This document shows, piece by piece, positions 26,132 through 33,371 of a stretch of DNA of 64,000 nucleotides. Source of the stretch: Bacteroidales bacterium (GTDB lineage Bacteria > Bacteroidota > Bacteroidia > Bacteroidales > VadinHA17); assembly GCA_021738535.1 (NCBI GenBank), contig JAIPBU010000002.1, positions 62,001-126,000 on the forward strand. Reading direction: 5' to 3'. The notes beneath the pieces are model-generated. The model saw nothing but the letters and a program-made list of their open reading frames with translations, did not search any database and was not told the origin of the DNA. The position numbers were made by a program, and so were the translations under genes. How positions within the stretch are numbered: position 1 is the stretch's first letter; the number at the start of each line of letters is the position of its first letter.

Positions 26132-27010
26132 TCAGAATTTATAAGATAAGCCCACCCCAAGTATTTCTTTGAATTGTATCCTTGGCCCATGAGCTATACC
26201 CTCTTCATCAATATACGCAATATCATCATCGTAAAGCAGGTGGGCGCTGAGATTGGCAGAAAGGAATTTGTTGATTTTCATGCTTACCAGGGCCCTCAAG
26301 CTAATATCAATATTCTGGGGAGTTTCAATGTAATTTGAAAAGAGATCCAGGGTTGTGGAAAGATTCACATTTTCCATTATTTCCTTTTTCAGACTGATCT
26401 TAACTGATCCCCCGAATTCTGATCGTGTATTATTTCCTGGTTCAACCCCAAAACTGCCGGCGGATGAAAGGCTGTCATTGCTTACTATTGTTACCTTCCC
26501 ACTTACAGGTGAAAGCGAAACAAAGAAGGAATCGTCTTTCTTGTGTTCCATACCAATGGAAAGCATGAGATAACCGGGCGACATAAAATCTGATATTATC
26601 ACCCTTCCTGCAGGAGTGTTTTTGTAGCCCTGGGCAAACTGGGTTTTAAAATTAAGCATCCCGCTTAAAAACCAGTTGTTGCCGGTTTCCCTTCCATACT
26701 TTGAAAGTAACTCAATGTGGTCGTCCGTTTTACCAGGATCCTTATCACCGATTTTCTGTATGCCATATCCCAGATCAAGTGAATTAGCCCAGGAATTATT
26801 ATCCTTGTTGTAGTTCAGGTTAAAGGCTGAAAGTGCATTTATGGCATAGGAACTTTCACCTCCCTGCGACCAGTTTGTCAGGCTTACCTGTGCAAAATTA
26901 AGACTTGCAACACCGTTGTATTTCCACGGTCCCTCAACAGAAGCGGTGTCCTGTGCACTTATGAACGCTGACATCAATAATCCTGTCACTATTATGTAAA
27001 ATTTTTTCAT
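26132..27010 (-). CDS. DUF3078 domain protein
   Basis: 292 residues from ATG 27010 (GTG at 27013 also possible). Signal peptide ends near SAFISAQ, then the DUF3078 beta-barrel-like domain begins with WKYNGVASLNFAQVSLTNWS, the hallmark of this Bacteroidota family. It ends in aromatic strands (GVGLSYKF), as outer membrane barrels do. Function unknown. Its ribosome-binding region is occupied by an A/G-rich 7-bp tandem repeat at 27019-27053, which could affect expression. Lies downstream of the MscS gene, 56 bp apart. Confidence 0.87.
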   Translation of the reverse strand: MKKFYIIVTGLLMSAFISAQDTASVEGPWKYNGVASLNFAQVSLTNWSQGGESSYAINALSAFNLNYNKDNNSWANSLDLGYGIQKIGDKDPGKTDDHIELLSKYGRETGNNWFLSGMLNFKTQFAQGYKNTPAGRVIISDFMSPGYLMLSIGMEHKKDDSFFVSLSPVSGKVTIVSNDSLSSAGSFGVEPGNNTRSEFGGSVKISLKKEIMENVNLSTTLDLFSNYIETPQNIDISLRALVSMKINKFLSANLSAHLLYDDDIAYIDEEGIAHGPRIQFKEILGVGLSYKF

Positions 27011-27018
27011 CACTTCTT

Positions 27019-27053
27019 ACTTTTTACTTTTTACTTTTTACTTTTTACTTTTA
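27019..27053. repeat. 7-bp tandem repeat ACTTTTT x5
   Basis: Four ACTTTTT units plus one ACTTTTA fill most of the 56-bp gap between the DUF3078 start (27010) and the stop of the MscS gene (27067). On the minus strand it reads (AAAAAGT)n and ends 8 bp before the DUF3078 ATG, i.e. in the ribosome-binding region. Tracts of this kind can vary in copy number by slippage. Confidence 0.8.
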
Positions 27054-27066
27054 TCTTTTTTAGCCT

Positions 27067-27909
27067 TTAGTCTTCATTGTCGTGCTTATACAGGTGAACA
27101 TCCTGTTGCGGGAAGGGTATGCTGATTCCTTCACTGTCGAATGTCTTTTTTACTTTTTCGTTCATATCAAAGAAAACGTTCCAGTAGTCTCCTGACTTCA
27201 CCCATACACGTGTTGCAAGGTCAACCGAACTGTCGCCAAGATTCGATACTTTGATTATGGGCTCGGGATCTTTCATTATCCTTTCGTCATTATTTATTAT
27301 GCCATAAATAATACTCCTGGCCTTATCAATATCATCCTGGTAACCAATCCCGAATGTAAAATCTACTCTTCGGGTATCCTGGGTTGAGTAATTTGTCAGG
27401 GAGTTTGTTGCGATAGGGGAGTTAGGTATAATAATTGTCTGGTTATCCGGTGTTGTGAGAATAGTAGTAAATATTTGTATCTCTTTAACCGTTCCGCTGT
27501 GACCCTGTGTTGTAATATAATCACCAACTTTGTAAGGTTTAAACAGCAGGATGATAACACCCCCTGCAAAGTTCTGAAGCGTACCCTGTAATGCCAGCCC
27601 TACTGCAAGACCCGCAGCTCCGATAACTGCAATAAAGGAGGTCATCTGTATGCCAACCATGGTCATGATGCTGATGATAAGCATTACTTTGAGTGATATT
27701 GATATCATGCTCCTTAAAAAGGGAACAAGCGAATCATCAACATTTCTTTTCTTCATTAAGCGTGTGGCTCCTCTTGTCATGGACCTGATAACAATAAGGC
27801 CGATAATCAATACCAGGATGGCAAGGATAAGCTTTAAGCCGTAAGTTGTTGCAAGGTTTGCAATGTTATCAATAACATCCTGGGAATTAACGGAATTGGA
27901 ATTGTTCAT
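27067..27909 (-). CDS. MscS-type mechanosensitive channel
   Basis: 280 residues. Three TM helices (LILAILVLIIGLIVI; SISLKVMLIISIMTMVGI; and TM3 AAGLAVGLALQGTLQNFAGG, the Gly/Ala-rich pore helix of MscS), then the beta domain (PYKVGDYITTQGHSGTVKEI) and C-terminal alpha/beta domain. Releases solutes on hypo-osmotic shock at the inner membrane. Size like E. coli MscS (286). Probably co-transcribed with the DUF3078 gene. Confidence 0.95.
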   Translation of the reverse strand: MNNSNSVNSQDVIDNIANLATTYGLKLILAILVLIIGLIVIRSMTRGATRLMKKRNVDDSLVPFLRSMISISLKVMLIISIMTMVGIQMTSFIAVIGAAGLAVGLALQGTLQNFAGGVIILLFKPYKVGDYITTQGHSGTVKEIQIFTTILTTPDNQTIIIPNSPIATNSLTNYSTQDTRRVDFTFGIGYQDDIDKARSIIYGIINNDERIMKDPEPIIKVSNLGDSSVDLATRVWVKSGDYWNVFFDMNEKVKKTFDSEGISIPFPQQDVHLYKHDNED

Positions 27910-28027
27910 AATAAATTGATAGTTAGGTAATTTAATTTTTTGGTTCTGTGGATATAAAATTTATTAATAAAAGGTTAATTAGCTTTACCGGAAAAGAAAC
28001 ACCAAAAAAATGGCATTGTTCAACGTT

Positions 28028-28435
28028 TCATCTGTCAGAAATTATTGTAACCGCTATTTCCCTGACATTCCTGGGCCCGTCGAACTCACAGAAAAAAATA
28101 TTCTGCCAGGTGCTGAGTGCCATTTTACCATCTCTCAGTGGTATTGTCTCAGACGGACCTACCAGCCCTGCCTTCAGGTGGCTGTCTCCATTATTATCCT
28201 GCCTGTCATGTTCCCAGACACCGTGGGGAATGAGTCTTGAAAGAAGGTTAACCACGTCATTCTGAACTGAATCATCCCAGTTCTCCTGGATCATTATAGC
28301 GGCTGTAGCGCCCCGGGCAAAAACTGAAACCAGCCCACTATCTATCTCTGAGGAAGCTACTATCTTTTCCACTTGAGGGCCGATGTCATACAGTGCGTTC
28401 TTTTTGTTCGTACTTATTTTAATTGACTCTGTCAT
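28028..28435 (-). CDS. YjbQ/UPF0047 family protein
   Basis: 135 residues. Single-domain YjbQ (secondary thiamine-phosphate synthase enzyme) fold. Family signatures: SGLVSVFARGATAAIMIQEN, the conserved ENWDDSVQNDV and GDSHLKAGLVGPSE, and the end GTWQNIFFCEFDGPR-like (here MALSTWQNIFFCEFDGPR). Members show weak thiamine-phosphate synthase activity in vitro; the cellular role is unclear. Single gene with no co-directional neighbour close by. Confidence 0.92.
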   Translation of the reverse strand: MTESIKISTNKKNALYDIGPQVEKIVASSEIDSGLVSVFARGATAAIMIQENWDDSVQNDVVNLLSRLIPHGVWEHDRQDNNGDSHLKAGLVGPSETIPLRDGKMALSTWQNIFFCEFDGPRNVREIAVTIISDR

Positions 28436-28527
28436 GATTGTTTTGTTTACTCACTAATAAATATAATAATAATAATGGTTTTTTACCTTAGCTGTGTTTA
28501 TTCGTATTATATATAAAGCACAATATT

Positions 28528-29070
28528 TTGACTCAGATCATCGATACATACAAGATCAGGCAGGGTAACCGTGAAGAGTTCAGGAGAGTGGTTGACAATA
28601 ATATGGACCGGGTATATAGTATTGCTTTAAAGATAACTGCAGATAAGGAGGATGCCGGTGATATAACGCAGGATACTTTTGTTAAGCTCTGGGAAAAAAG
28701 GAAAAGCCTCAGGAGCGGTGAAAATATTGAAGGCTATATAAGTAAGATTGTGATAAATAAAAGTTATGATTTGCTCAGGAGGAGAAAAAGGCAGGACAGC
28801 TGCACAAATGACAGTGACTTATTTGTAAACCTGATTTCAGAAGATGAGGCAGACAGGGAGCTGAATTATAAAGAGATAGCCGAAGCAATTGAGATGCTGT
28901 GTAATGGACTTAGCCCTAAACAGCAACTTGTTTTTACCCTTGTAGAGATAGAGCAAATGAGTCATGATGAAGTAAGGGACGCCACAGGAATGACTAAAAA
29001 TTCGATTAAAAGCAATTTAAGTCATGCAAAACAGAGAGTAGAGGCAGGTTTGAAAAAATATTTAAAATAA
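28528..29070 (+). CDS. ECF RNA polymerase sigma factor
   Basis: 180 residues starting at TTG 28528, the only start that keeps the first helix. Region 2 (MDRVYSIALKITADKEDAGD with DITQDTFVKLWE) and region 4 (LSPKQQLVFTLVEIEQMSHDEV, ending KNSIKSNLSHAKQRVE) are present. No ATG near; TTG suggests low expression. It is followed 6 bp later by a single-TM protein and then a lipoprotein gene, the usual order sigma / anti-sigma / target. Confidence 0.93.
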   Translation: MTQIIDTYKIRQGNREEFRRVVDNNMDRVYSIALKITADKEDAGDITQDTFVKLWEKRKSLRSGENIEGYISKIVINKSYDLLRRRKRQDSCTNDSDLFVNLISEDEADRELNYKEIAEAIEMLCNGLSPKQQLVFTLVEIEQMSHDEVRDATGMTKNSIKSNLSHAKQRVEAGLKKYLK

Positions 29071-29076
29071 TATGCA

Positions 29077-29556
29077 ATGGAAGAACTGGATAAAATATTA
29101 AGAAGAATCAGGGAAAGTAAGCCGGGCATGGAAAGCAGGTACGAGCTGCGGGAAAGTATAATGGAAAAAGTCCATAAACGCGCAAACTATCTTGATTACT
29201 TCTTCGCATGGACTGATGTTGGCTGGTTGAGAAAATCCCTGGCCTTCGCTTCTGTTATCATTGTATTGTTTTTTTGTGGTCAACAGGTGTTTATGACCAA
29301 CAGGATTGATAAACTGGAGAAAAGGATGATCAGCATAAATACCGACAATATATTGCAGTACCAGAGAGAGAATGTAATGGCTAATTCTGTTCTGTACAGG
29401 GATGCTGACAGGAAAACACTCGCAGACAGCATAAAGGTGGCTACAGATGATCTTCTTGACCTTGTGAAATCATATCGTGATCTGCAGTTAAAATATGAGA
29501 ATGTTCAGAATGAGGCCAAACAAGAGAAACAGGAAAACAGAAAACAAAAACTTTAA
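29077..29556 (+). CDS. single-TM protein, probable anti-sigma factor
   Basis: 159 residues, no family that I recognise. Cytoplasmic N-terminal about 65 residues (LDKILRRIRESKPGM; RESIMEKVHKRAN), one TM helix (SLAFASVIIVLFFCGQQVF, about 50-70), then a periplasmic coiled coil (IDKLEKRMISINTDN; VKSYRDLQLKYENVQNEA). Topology and position right behind an ECF sigma gene fit an anti-sigma factor; the zinc-binding HxxxCxxC motif of the ZAS type is absent. Tight spacing to both neighbours (6 and 3 bp). Confidence 0.65.
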   Translation: MEELDKILRRIRESKPGMESRYELRESIMEKVHKRANYLDYFFAWTDVGWLRKSLAFASVIIVLFFCGQQVFMTNRIDKLEKRMISINTDNILQYQRENVMANSVLYRDADRKTLADSIKVATDDLLDLVKSYRDLQLKYENVQNEAKQEKQENRKQKL

Positions 29557-29559
29557 GCC

Positions 29560-30597
29560 ATGAAAAGAAAAGCAAGTATTTTTATTCTTATGACTATAAT
29601 GATTTTTTTATCCTCATGTGGTGGCCCTGATGCCCTCGTGGTTAACATGGTCGGGGAAGACGGTACGGTTCAGCGAAAACTAATACTGACTTACCATGCA
29701 GATGAGTTCGACCTGTCTGATTGCCAGGTGCCTGTAGACAGCACATGGGTCATATCAAAATCATTTGATGTATCAGAAGAAGGCGATACAACCTATTCAC
29801 TTACCGCAATAAAAGAGTTCGATTCGGTAGATGAGATAAATCACGACTACAAAACTTACAAGGGAACAAATCCGGGAATGATAAGAAGAGCATATTTTGA
29901 AAAGAAATTCAGGTGGTTCAACAATCTTTACAGGTACTCTGAGAAGGTTAGTGCTGCACTGGTTGGCATACCTCCTGGAGATTTCTTTACAGAGGAAGAG
30001 ATTGACTACCTTTATATGCCGGAGAAATTAACAGATGCATTGCTGGAAGGCCCTGACAGTACAAAAATATCAGAGGAAATCCTGGACCCTTTAGAGAAAA
30101 GGAAAGAGGAATGGCTGGGCAAAAGCCTCTTAAGAGCTCTCGTGGTTAAGCTGGCTGACACAGCCTATGCTAATCCTGAAATTGGGATTGACACAAACAG
30201 GTTGTACCGGAAAGAAGAAGAGCTCACTTCCATGTTGTTTTTTGATGACCTGGAAGAAGAACAAATCCTTGATACTTTACTTGGAAAAGGGTTTTACCAG
30301 GATAACAGTGTTCTTGTGGAAAATTTTCTTTCTGAGATTGAAAAAGAGCTTGGACCTGCCTTTGAAGCAGACTCTTACCTTTTGCAGACATTTATGCCCG
30401 GGGAATTGATTGCTACAAACGGCTACCTTGACAAGGAAGGAAATGTACTGTGGGAAGTGGATGGAGAGAAATTCCTGTCAAGTGATTACGAAATGTGGAT
30501 CGAATCAAAAACCTCCAACCCCTGGGCGTGGATGGTGACCGGTGCGTTTGTGCTGTTTGTGGTGTCAGGCTTACTTTTTAAGGCCTTCAAATCCTGA
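29560..30597 (+). CDS. hypothetical lipoprotein with C-terminal TM helix
   Basis: 345 residues, no family that I recognise. Lipoprotein signal with lipobox FLSSC (Cys 20), a soluble domain rich in acidic residues (SDCQVPVDSTWVISKSF; EEWLGKSLLRALVVK), and a C-terminal TM helix (WAWMVTGAFVLFVVSGLLF) followed by a short basic tail. Having both a lipid anchor and a C-terminal TM suggests an inner-membrane protein with its bulk in the periplasm. Third gene of the ECF operon; it may be the sensed or controlled component. Confidence 0.7.
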   Translation: MKRKASIFILMTIMIFLSSCGGPDALVVNMVGEDGTVQRKLILTYHADEFDLSDCQVPVDSTWVISKSFDVSEEGDTTYSLTAIKEFDSVDEINHDYKTYKGTNPGMIRRAYFEKKFRWFNNLYRYSEKVSAALVGIPPGDFFTEEEIDYLYMPEKLTDALLEGPDSTKISEEILDPLEKRKEEWLGKSLLRALVVKLADTAYANPEIGIDTNRLYRKEEELTSMLFFDDLEEEQILDTLLGKGFYQDNSVLVENFLSEIEKELGPAFEADSYLLQTFMPGELIATNGYLDKEGNVLWEVDGEKFLSSDYEMWIESKTSNPWAWMVTGAFVLFVVSGLLFKAFKS

Positions 30598-30647
30598 TCA
30601 CCTAAATAAGAAATTCAGCCTATTTGAATTTACCTCGTTGAGAATGA

Positions 30648-30684
30648 CAAAAAAAGCGGCAGGCCCATGAAAGAAGCCTGCCGC
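30648..30684 (-). terminator. terminator for the minus-strand ECF sigma gene
   Basis: GCGGCAGGC (30656-30664) pairs perfectly with GCCTGCCGC (30676-30684), loop of 11 nt; on the minus strand the stem is followed by a run of seven T. It lies 29 bp after the stop at 30713. Confidence 0.85.
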
Positions 30685-30712
30685 CGACATTAATTGGAAA
30701 CTGACTGTTAAC

Positions 30713-31216
30713 TTAACGGTAATCGATTAAAACTTCCATTAACTTTTTCCTGGTAAAAAAGATACGGCTTTTAACTGTCCCGATCTTAAGATCAAGCTTT
30801 TCCGCAATTTCCTTGTATTTGAATCCCTGGACATGCATCCTGAAAGGAATCTTAAATTCATCCTCAAGCCTGTCAATAGCTTTCTCCAGCTCATCAACAG
30901 AGTAATTAGATTCAGGTGAAGTAAAGCCTGAGTCCTGGGGGAGGTTAAGGAAATATAAATCCTGTGAACCATCTATTATGGTATTCTCTTTTACCGAACG
31001 CCTGTAGTTATTGATGAATGTATTCTTCATAATTGTGAAAACCCATGCCTTCAGGTTGGTGTAGTCAACAAATTTGTCCTTATAAGTTATGGCCTTCATA
31101 TAAGTGTCCTGAACGAGATCTTCAGCTCTTGTCTGATCCGTTGTCAGGCTGAGGGCAAATTTCATCATGTTGTCTTCAAGGCTTACCAGATTGTTATTGA
31201 ATTCTACTGTTGTCAT
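30713..31216 (-). CDS. ECF RNA polymerase sigma factor
   Basis: 167 residues from ATG 31216; a longer frame to 31264 exists but the promoter at 31250-31281 lies inside it. Region 2 (LTTDQTRAEDLVQDTYMKA; LKAWVFTIMKNTFINNYRR) and region 4 (FRMHVQGFKYKEIAEKLDL; GTVKSRIFFTRKKLME) are complete. No anti-sigma gene follows; it stands alone between two terminators, as the conserved stand-alone ECF factors of Bacteroidota do. It converges on the other ECF operon. Confidence 0.93.
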   Translation of the reverse strand: MTTVEFNNNLVSLEDNMMKFALSLTTDQTRAEDLVQDTYMKAITYKDKFVDYTNLKAWVFTIMKNTFINNYRRSVKENTIIDGSQDLYFLNLPQDSGFTSPESNYSVDELEKAIDRLEDEFKIPFRMHVQGFKYKEIAEKLDLKIGTVKSRIFFTRKKLMEVLIDYR

Positions 31217-31249
31217 CGTTATTTTGTTTTGGGTGTTTAAATCTGATAA

Positions 31250-31281
31250 CAAATATATGAACACATATTCGGATAAACAAG
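31250..31281 (-). promoter_or_regulatory. promoter of the stand-alone ECF sigma gene
   Basis: On the minus strand CTTG (31281-31278) and TATATTTG (31257-31250) are separated by 20 bp, close to the TTTG-N19-21-TAnnTTTG promoter of Bacteroidota. The -7 box lies 34 bp before the ATG at 31216. Confidence 0.5.
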
Positions 31282-31495
31282 TCTTAATATCTCAATATGC
31301 TGTATTTCTAAGCTCAGATCTAAATAAATTGAAAGCTGTAAAGACCAATAGATCATATGATAAGAACTGTGTATATTATAGTGTTAAAAATAAGTTCTAA
31401 ATAAAGAATTTTGTAAAAAACTTAGTTTTTAGTATTCTGCCTGCTTAATTTTTGCGGAGGTGAGTGTTAGTTTTAGTATATTTAGGTATTTTAAG

Positions 31496-32305
31496 ATGAT
31501 GAAAATCGAAACAGACAGCCCTGCTATTGATAAGCTGAATATTATGCACATGCCTGCAGATGATCCGGCAGGATGTATAATAATGGTACACGGCCTGGGG
31601 GAGCATATTGAGAGATATCAGAGCCTTGCAGGATATTTTAACAGCAGGCATTATTCATTTATTGGTGCAGACCTGCCGGGCCATGGAAAGTCGCCGGGGG
31701 TAAGAGGGTTTATTAAAAATACTGACCAATGTAACAAGATCATTAATGATCTTTCATTAATAGTAAGGGAAACAGAAGGTGATTTGCCGCTTTTTCTTTA
31801 CGGGCATAGCCTGGGTGGAGCACTGGCCTTAAACTATCTGCGGAACAATGAAATATTTTCAAAAGCCATTATTACTTCTCCATGGATAAGCCTGGCAGAG
31901 GAACCTCCGGCTTTGAAAGTTAAGCTTGCTTTTGCATTAAGCAGGTTAGTACCCTCACTTCAGCAAGAATCAGGACTTGACCCTGCTGATATCTCATCAG
32001 ATAAAAATGTTGTAGAGGAATACATTAGCGATCCGCTTGTACATTCAAAGATCACGCTTAGCTTATTAAGACTGGCGAGCAAGAATGCCATAAAACTTAA
32101 GGCAGCAAAAGATATTCTTAATATCCCTGTGCTATTAATGCATGGAGGGGCTGACAGGATAACTTCCCCGGGAGGGTCAGAGATGTTTGCTGAGAATAAT
32201 ACCGGGGTGGAATTAAAACTCTGGCAGGATGGTTACCATGAGTTACATAATGAACCATTTAAGAATGATGTACTTGATTATATTTTGAATTGGCTAACAA
32301 AGTAA
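31496..32305 (+). CDS. alpha/beta hydrolase, monoacylglycerol-lipase-like
   Basis: 269 residues from ATG 31496 (a GTG at 31460 overlaps its own GGAGG and is less likely). Hydrolase_4 / serine aminopeptidase S33 fold: oxyanion segment MVHGLGEHIERYQ, nucleophile Ser in LYGHSLGGALAL, acid Asp in LMHGGADRITS and His in GYHELHNE. This set is typical of monoglyceride lipases and lysophospholipases. No signal peptide, so cytoplasmic. A GSCFA gene follows after 4 bp. Confidence 0.9.
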   Translation: MMKIETDSPAIDKLNIMHMPADDPAGCIIMVHGLGEHIERYQSLAGYFNSRHYSFIGADLPGHGKSPGVRGFIKNTDQCNKIINDLSLIVRETEGDLPLFLYGHSLGGALALNYLRNNEIFSKAIITSPWISLAEEPPALKVKLAFALSRLVPSLQQESGLDPADISSDKNVVEEYISDPLVHSKITLSLLRLASKNAIKLKAAKDILNIPVLLMHGGADRITSPGGSEMFAENNTGVELKLWQDGYHELHNEPFKNDVLDYILNWLTK

Positions 32306-32309
32306 AAGG

Positions 32310-33305
32310 ATGGAGTTCAGAACAAGGGTTGATATTGAAGAAGCAGAAAAGAAGATAAGCTATAAATCAAAACTATTCCTGATTGGTTCCTGCTTTACAA
32401 ATGAGATTGGCAAGCATTTCAAACAGGGAAAAATTCAGACAGAGCTTAACCCGTTTGGGGTGCTTTATAATCCTTTATCTACTGCGGATGCAATTGAGCT
32501 GTTGTTAGACAGGAAGAGTTTTACGAAAGATGACCTGTATTTTTATAACAACAAATACCTGAGTTTCAGTCATGACACAACTTTCTCGGCTACAGATCCC
32601 GGGGAGACTCTTGGCCGGATTAATAATGCTATTGAGAAGGCAAGCGATAGCCTTTATGAGTCCACCCATATTTTTATAACCTTCGGAACATCCTGGGTTT
32701 ACAGGAGAAGGGAGGATAACAGCCTGGTTGCAAACTGTCACAAGATACCGGCTGGAGAATTTACCCGGCATTTACTTAAACATGACGAAATTGTCAATAG
32801 ATGGTATAGCATTACAGAAAGATTGCTTAAGGTAAACAGTGACTTAAACATTGTTTTCACTGTTAGCCCTGTCCGCCATCTTAAAGACGGCGCACACGGA
32901 AACCAGTTGAGTAAATCCAGGCTTATTGTTGCAATAAATGATTTAGTTAGTTCAAACAGGAATATTCAATATTTCCCTTCTTATGAAATTGTACTGGATG
33001 AATTGAGGGATTACAGGTTCTACAACAGGGATATGCTACATCCATCAGGAATTGCAATTGATTATATCTGGGAGAAAATAAGGGAAGTGTATTTTGACAG
33101 GAATACCAATAATATTTATGGGGATGTATGGAAGATCACAGAATCACTTAAACATGAGCTTAACAAAAATGACAGGGAAGCAAACGTAAAATTCGCTGAG
33201 TCAATGCTGGCAAAAATAGCCAGGTTAAGTAAGGACTATCCTTTTATTGATTTGTTTAAAGAAGAAAGCTACTTCCGGAATATTTTAAATCAGGATACCC
33301 TGTAA
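32310..33305 (+). CDS. GSCFA domain protein
   Basis: 331 residues. The GSCFA motif is present as LIGSCFTNEIG at about residue 24-34, followed by NPFGVLYNPLS and the SGNH-like block FITFGTSWVY. The fold is SGNH-esterase-like; a DMLHPSGIAIDYIW segment carries the candidate Asp/His. The role is unknown though the family is common in Bacteroidota. It follows the hydrolase by 4 bp and is likely co-transcribed. Confidence 0.9.
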   Translation: MEFRTRVDIEEAEKKISYKSKLFLIGSCFTNEIGKHFKQGKIQTELNPFGVLYNPLSTADAIELLLDRKSFTKDDLYFYNNKYLSFSHDTTFSATDPGETLGRINNAIEKASDSLYESTHIFITFGTSWVYRRREDNSLVANCHKIPAGEFTRHLLKHDEIVNRWYSITERLLKVNSDLNIVFTVSPVRHLKDGAHGNQLSKSRLIVAINDLVSSNRNIQYFPSYEIVLDELRDYRFYNRDMLHPSGIAIDYIWEKIREVYFDRNTNNIYGDVWKITESLKHELNKNDREANVKFAESMLAKIARLSKDYPFIDLFKEESYFRNILNQDTL

Positions 33306-33371
33306 ACATTATGTTTAAATATATGTTGATATAAATAAACATATTTTAGTTATTTATAAACCGACCCAAAA

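Noticed and set aside
33317-33347. Inverted repeat ATATGTT/AACATAT before the TonB receptor
   Set aside because: Short, AT-only arms in AT-rich sequence; expected by chance.
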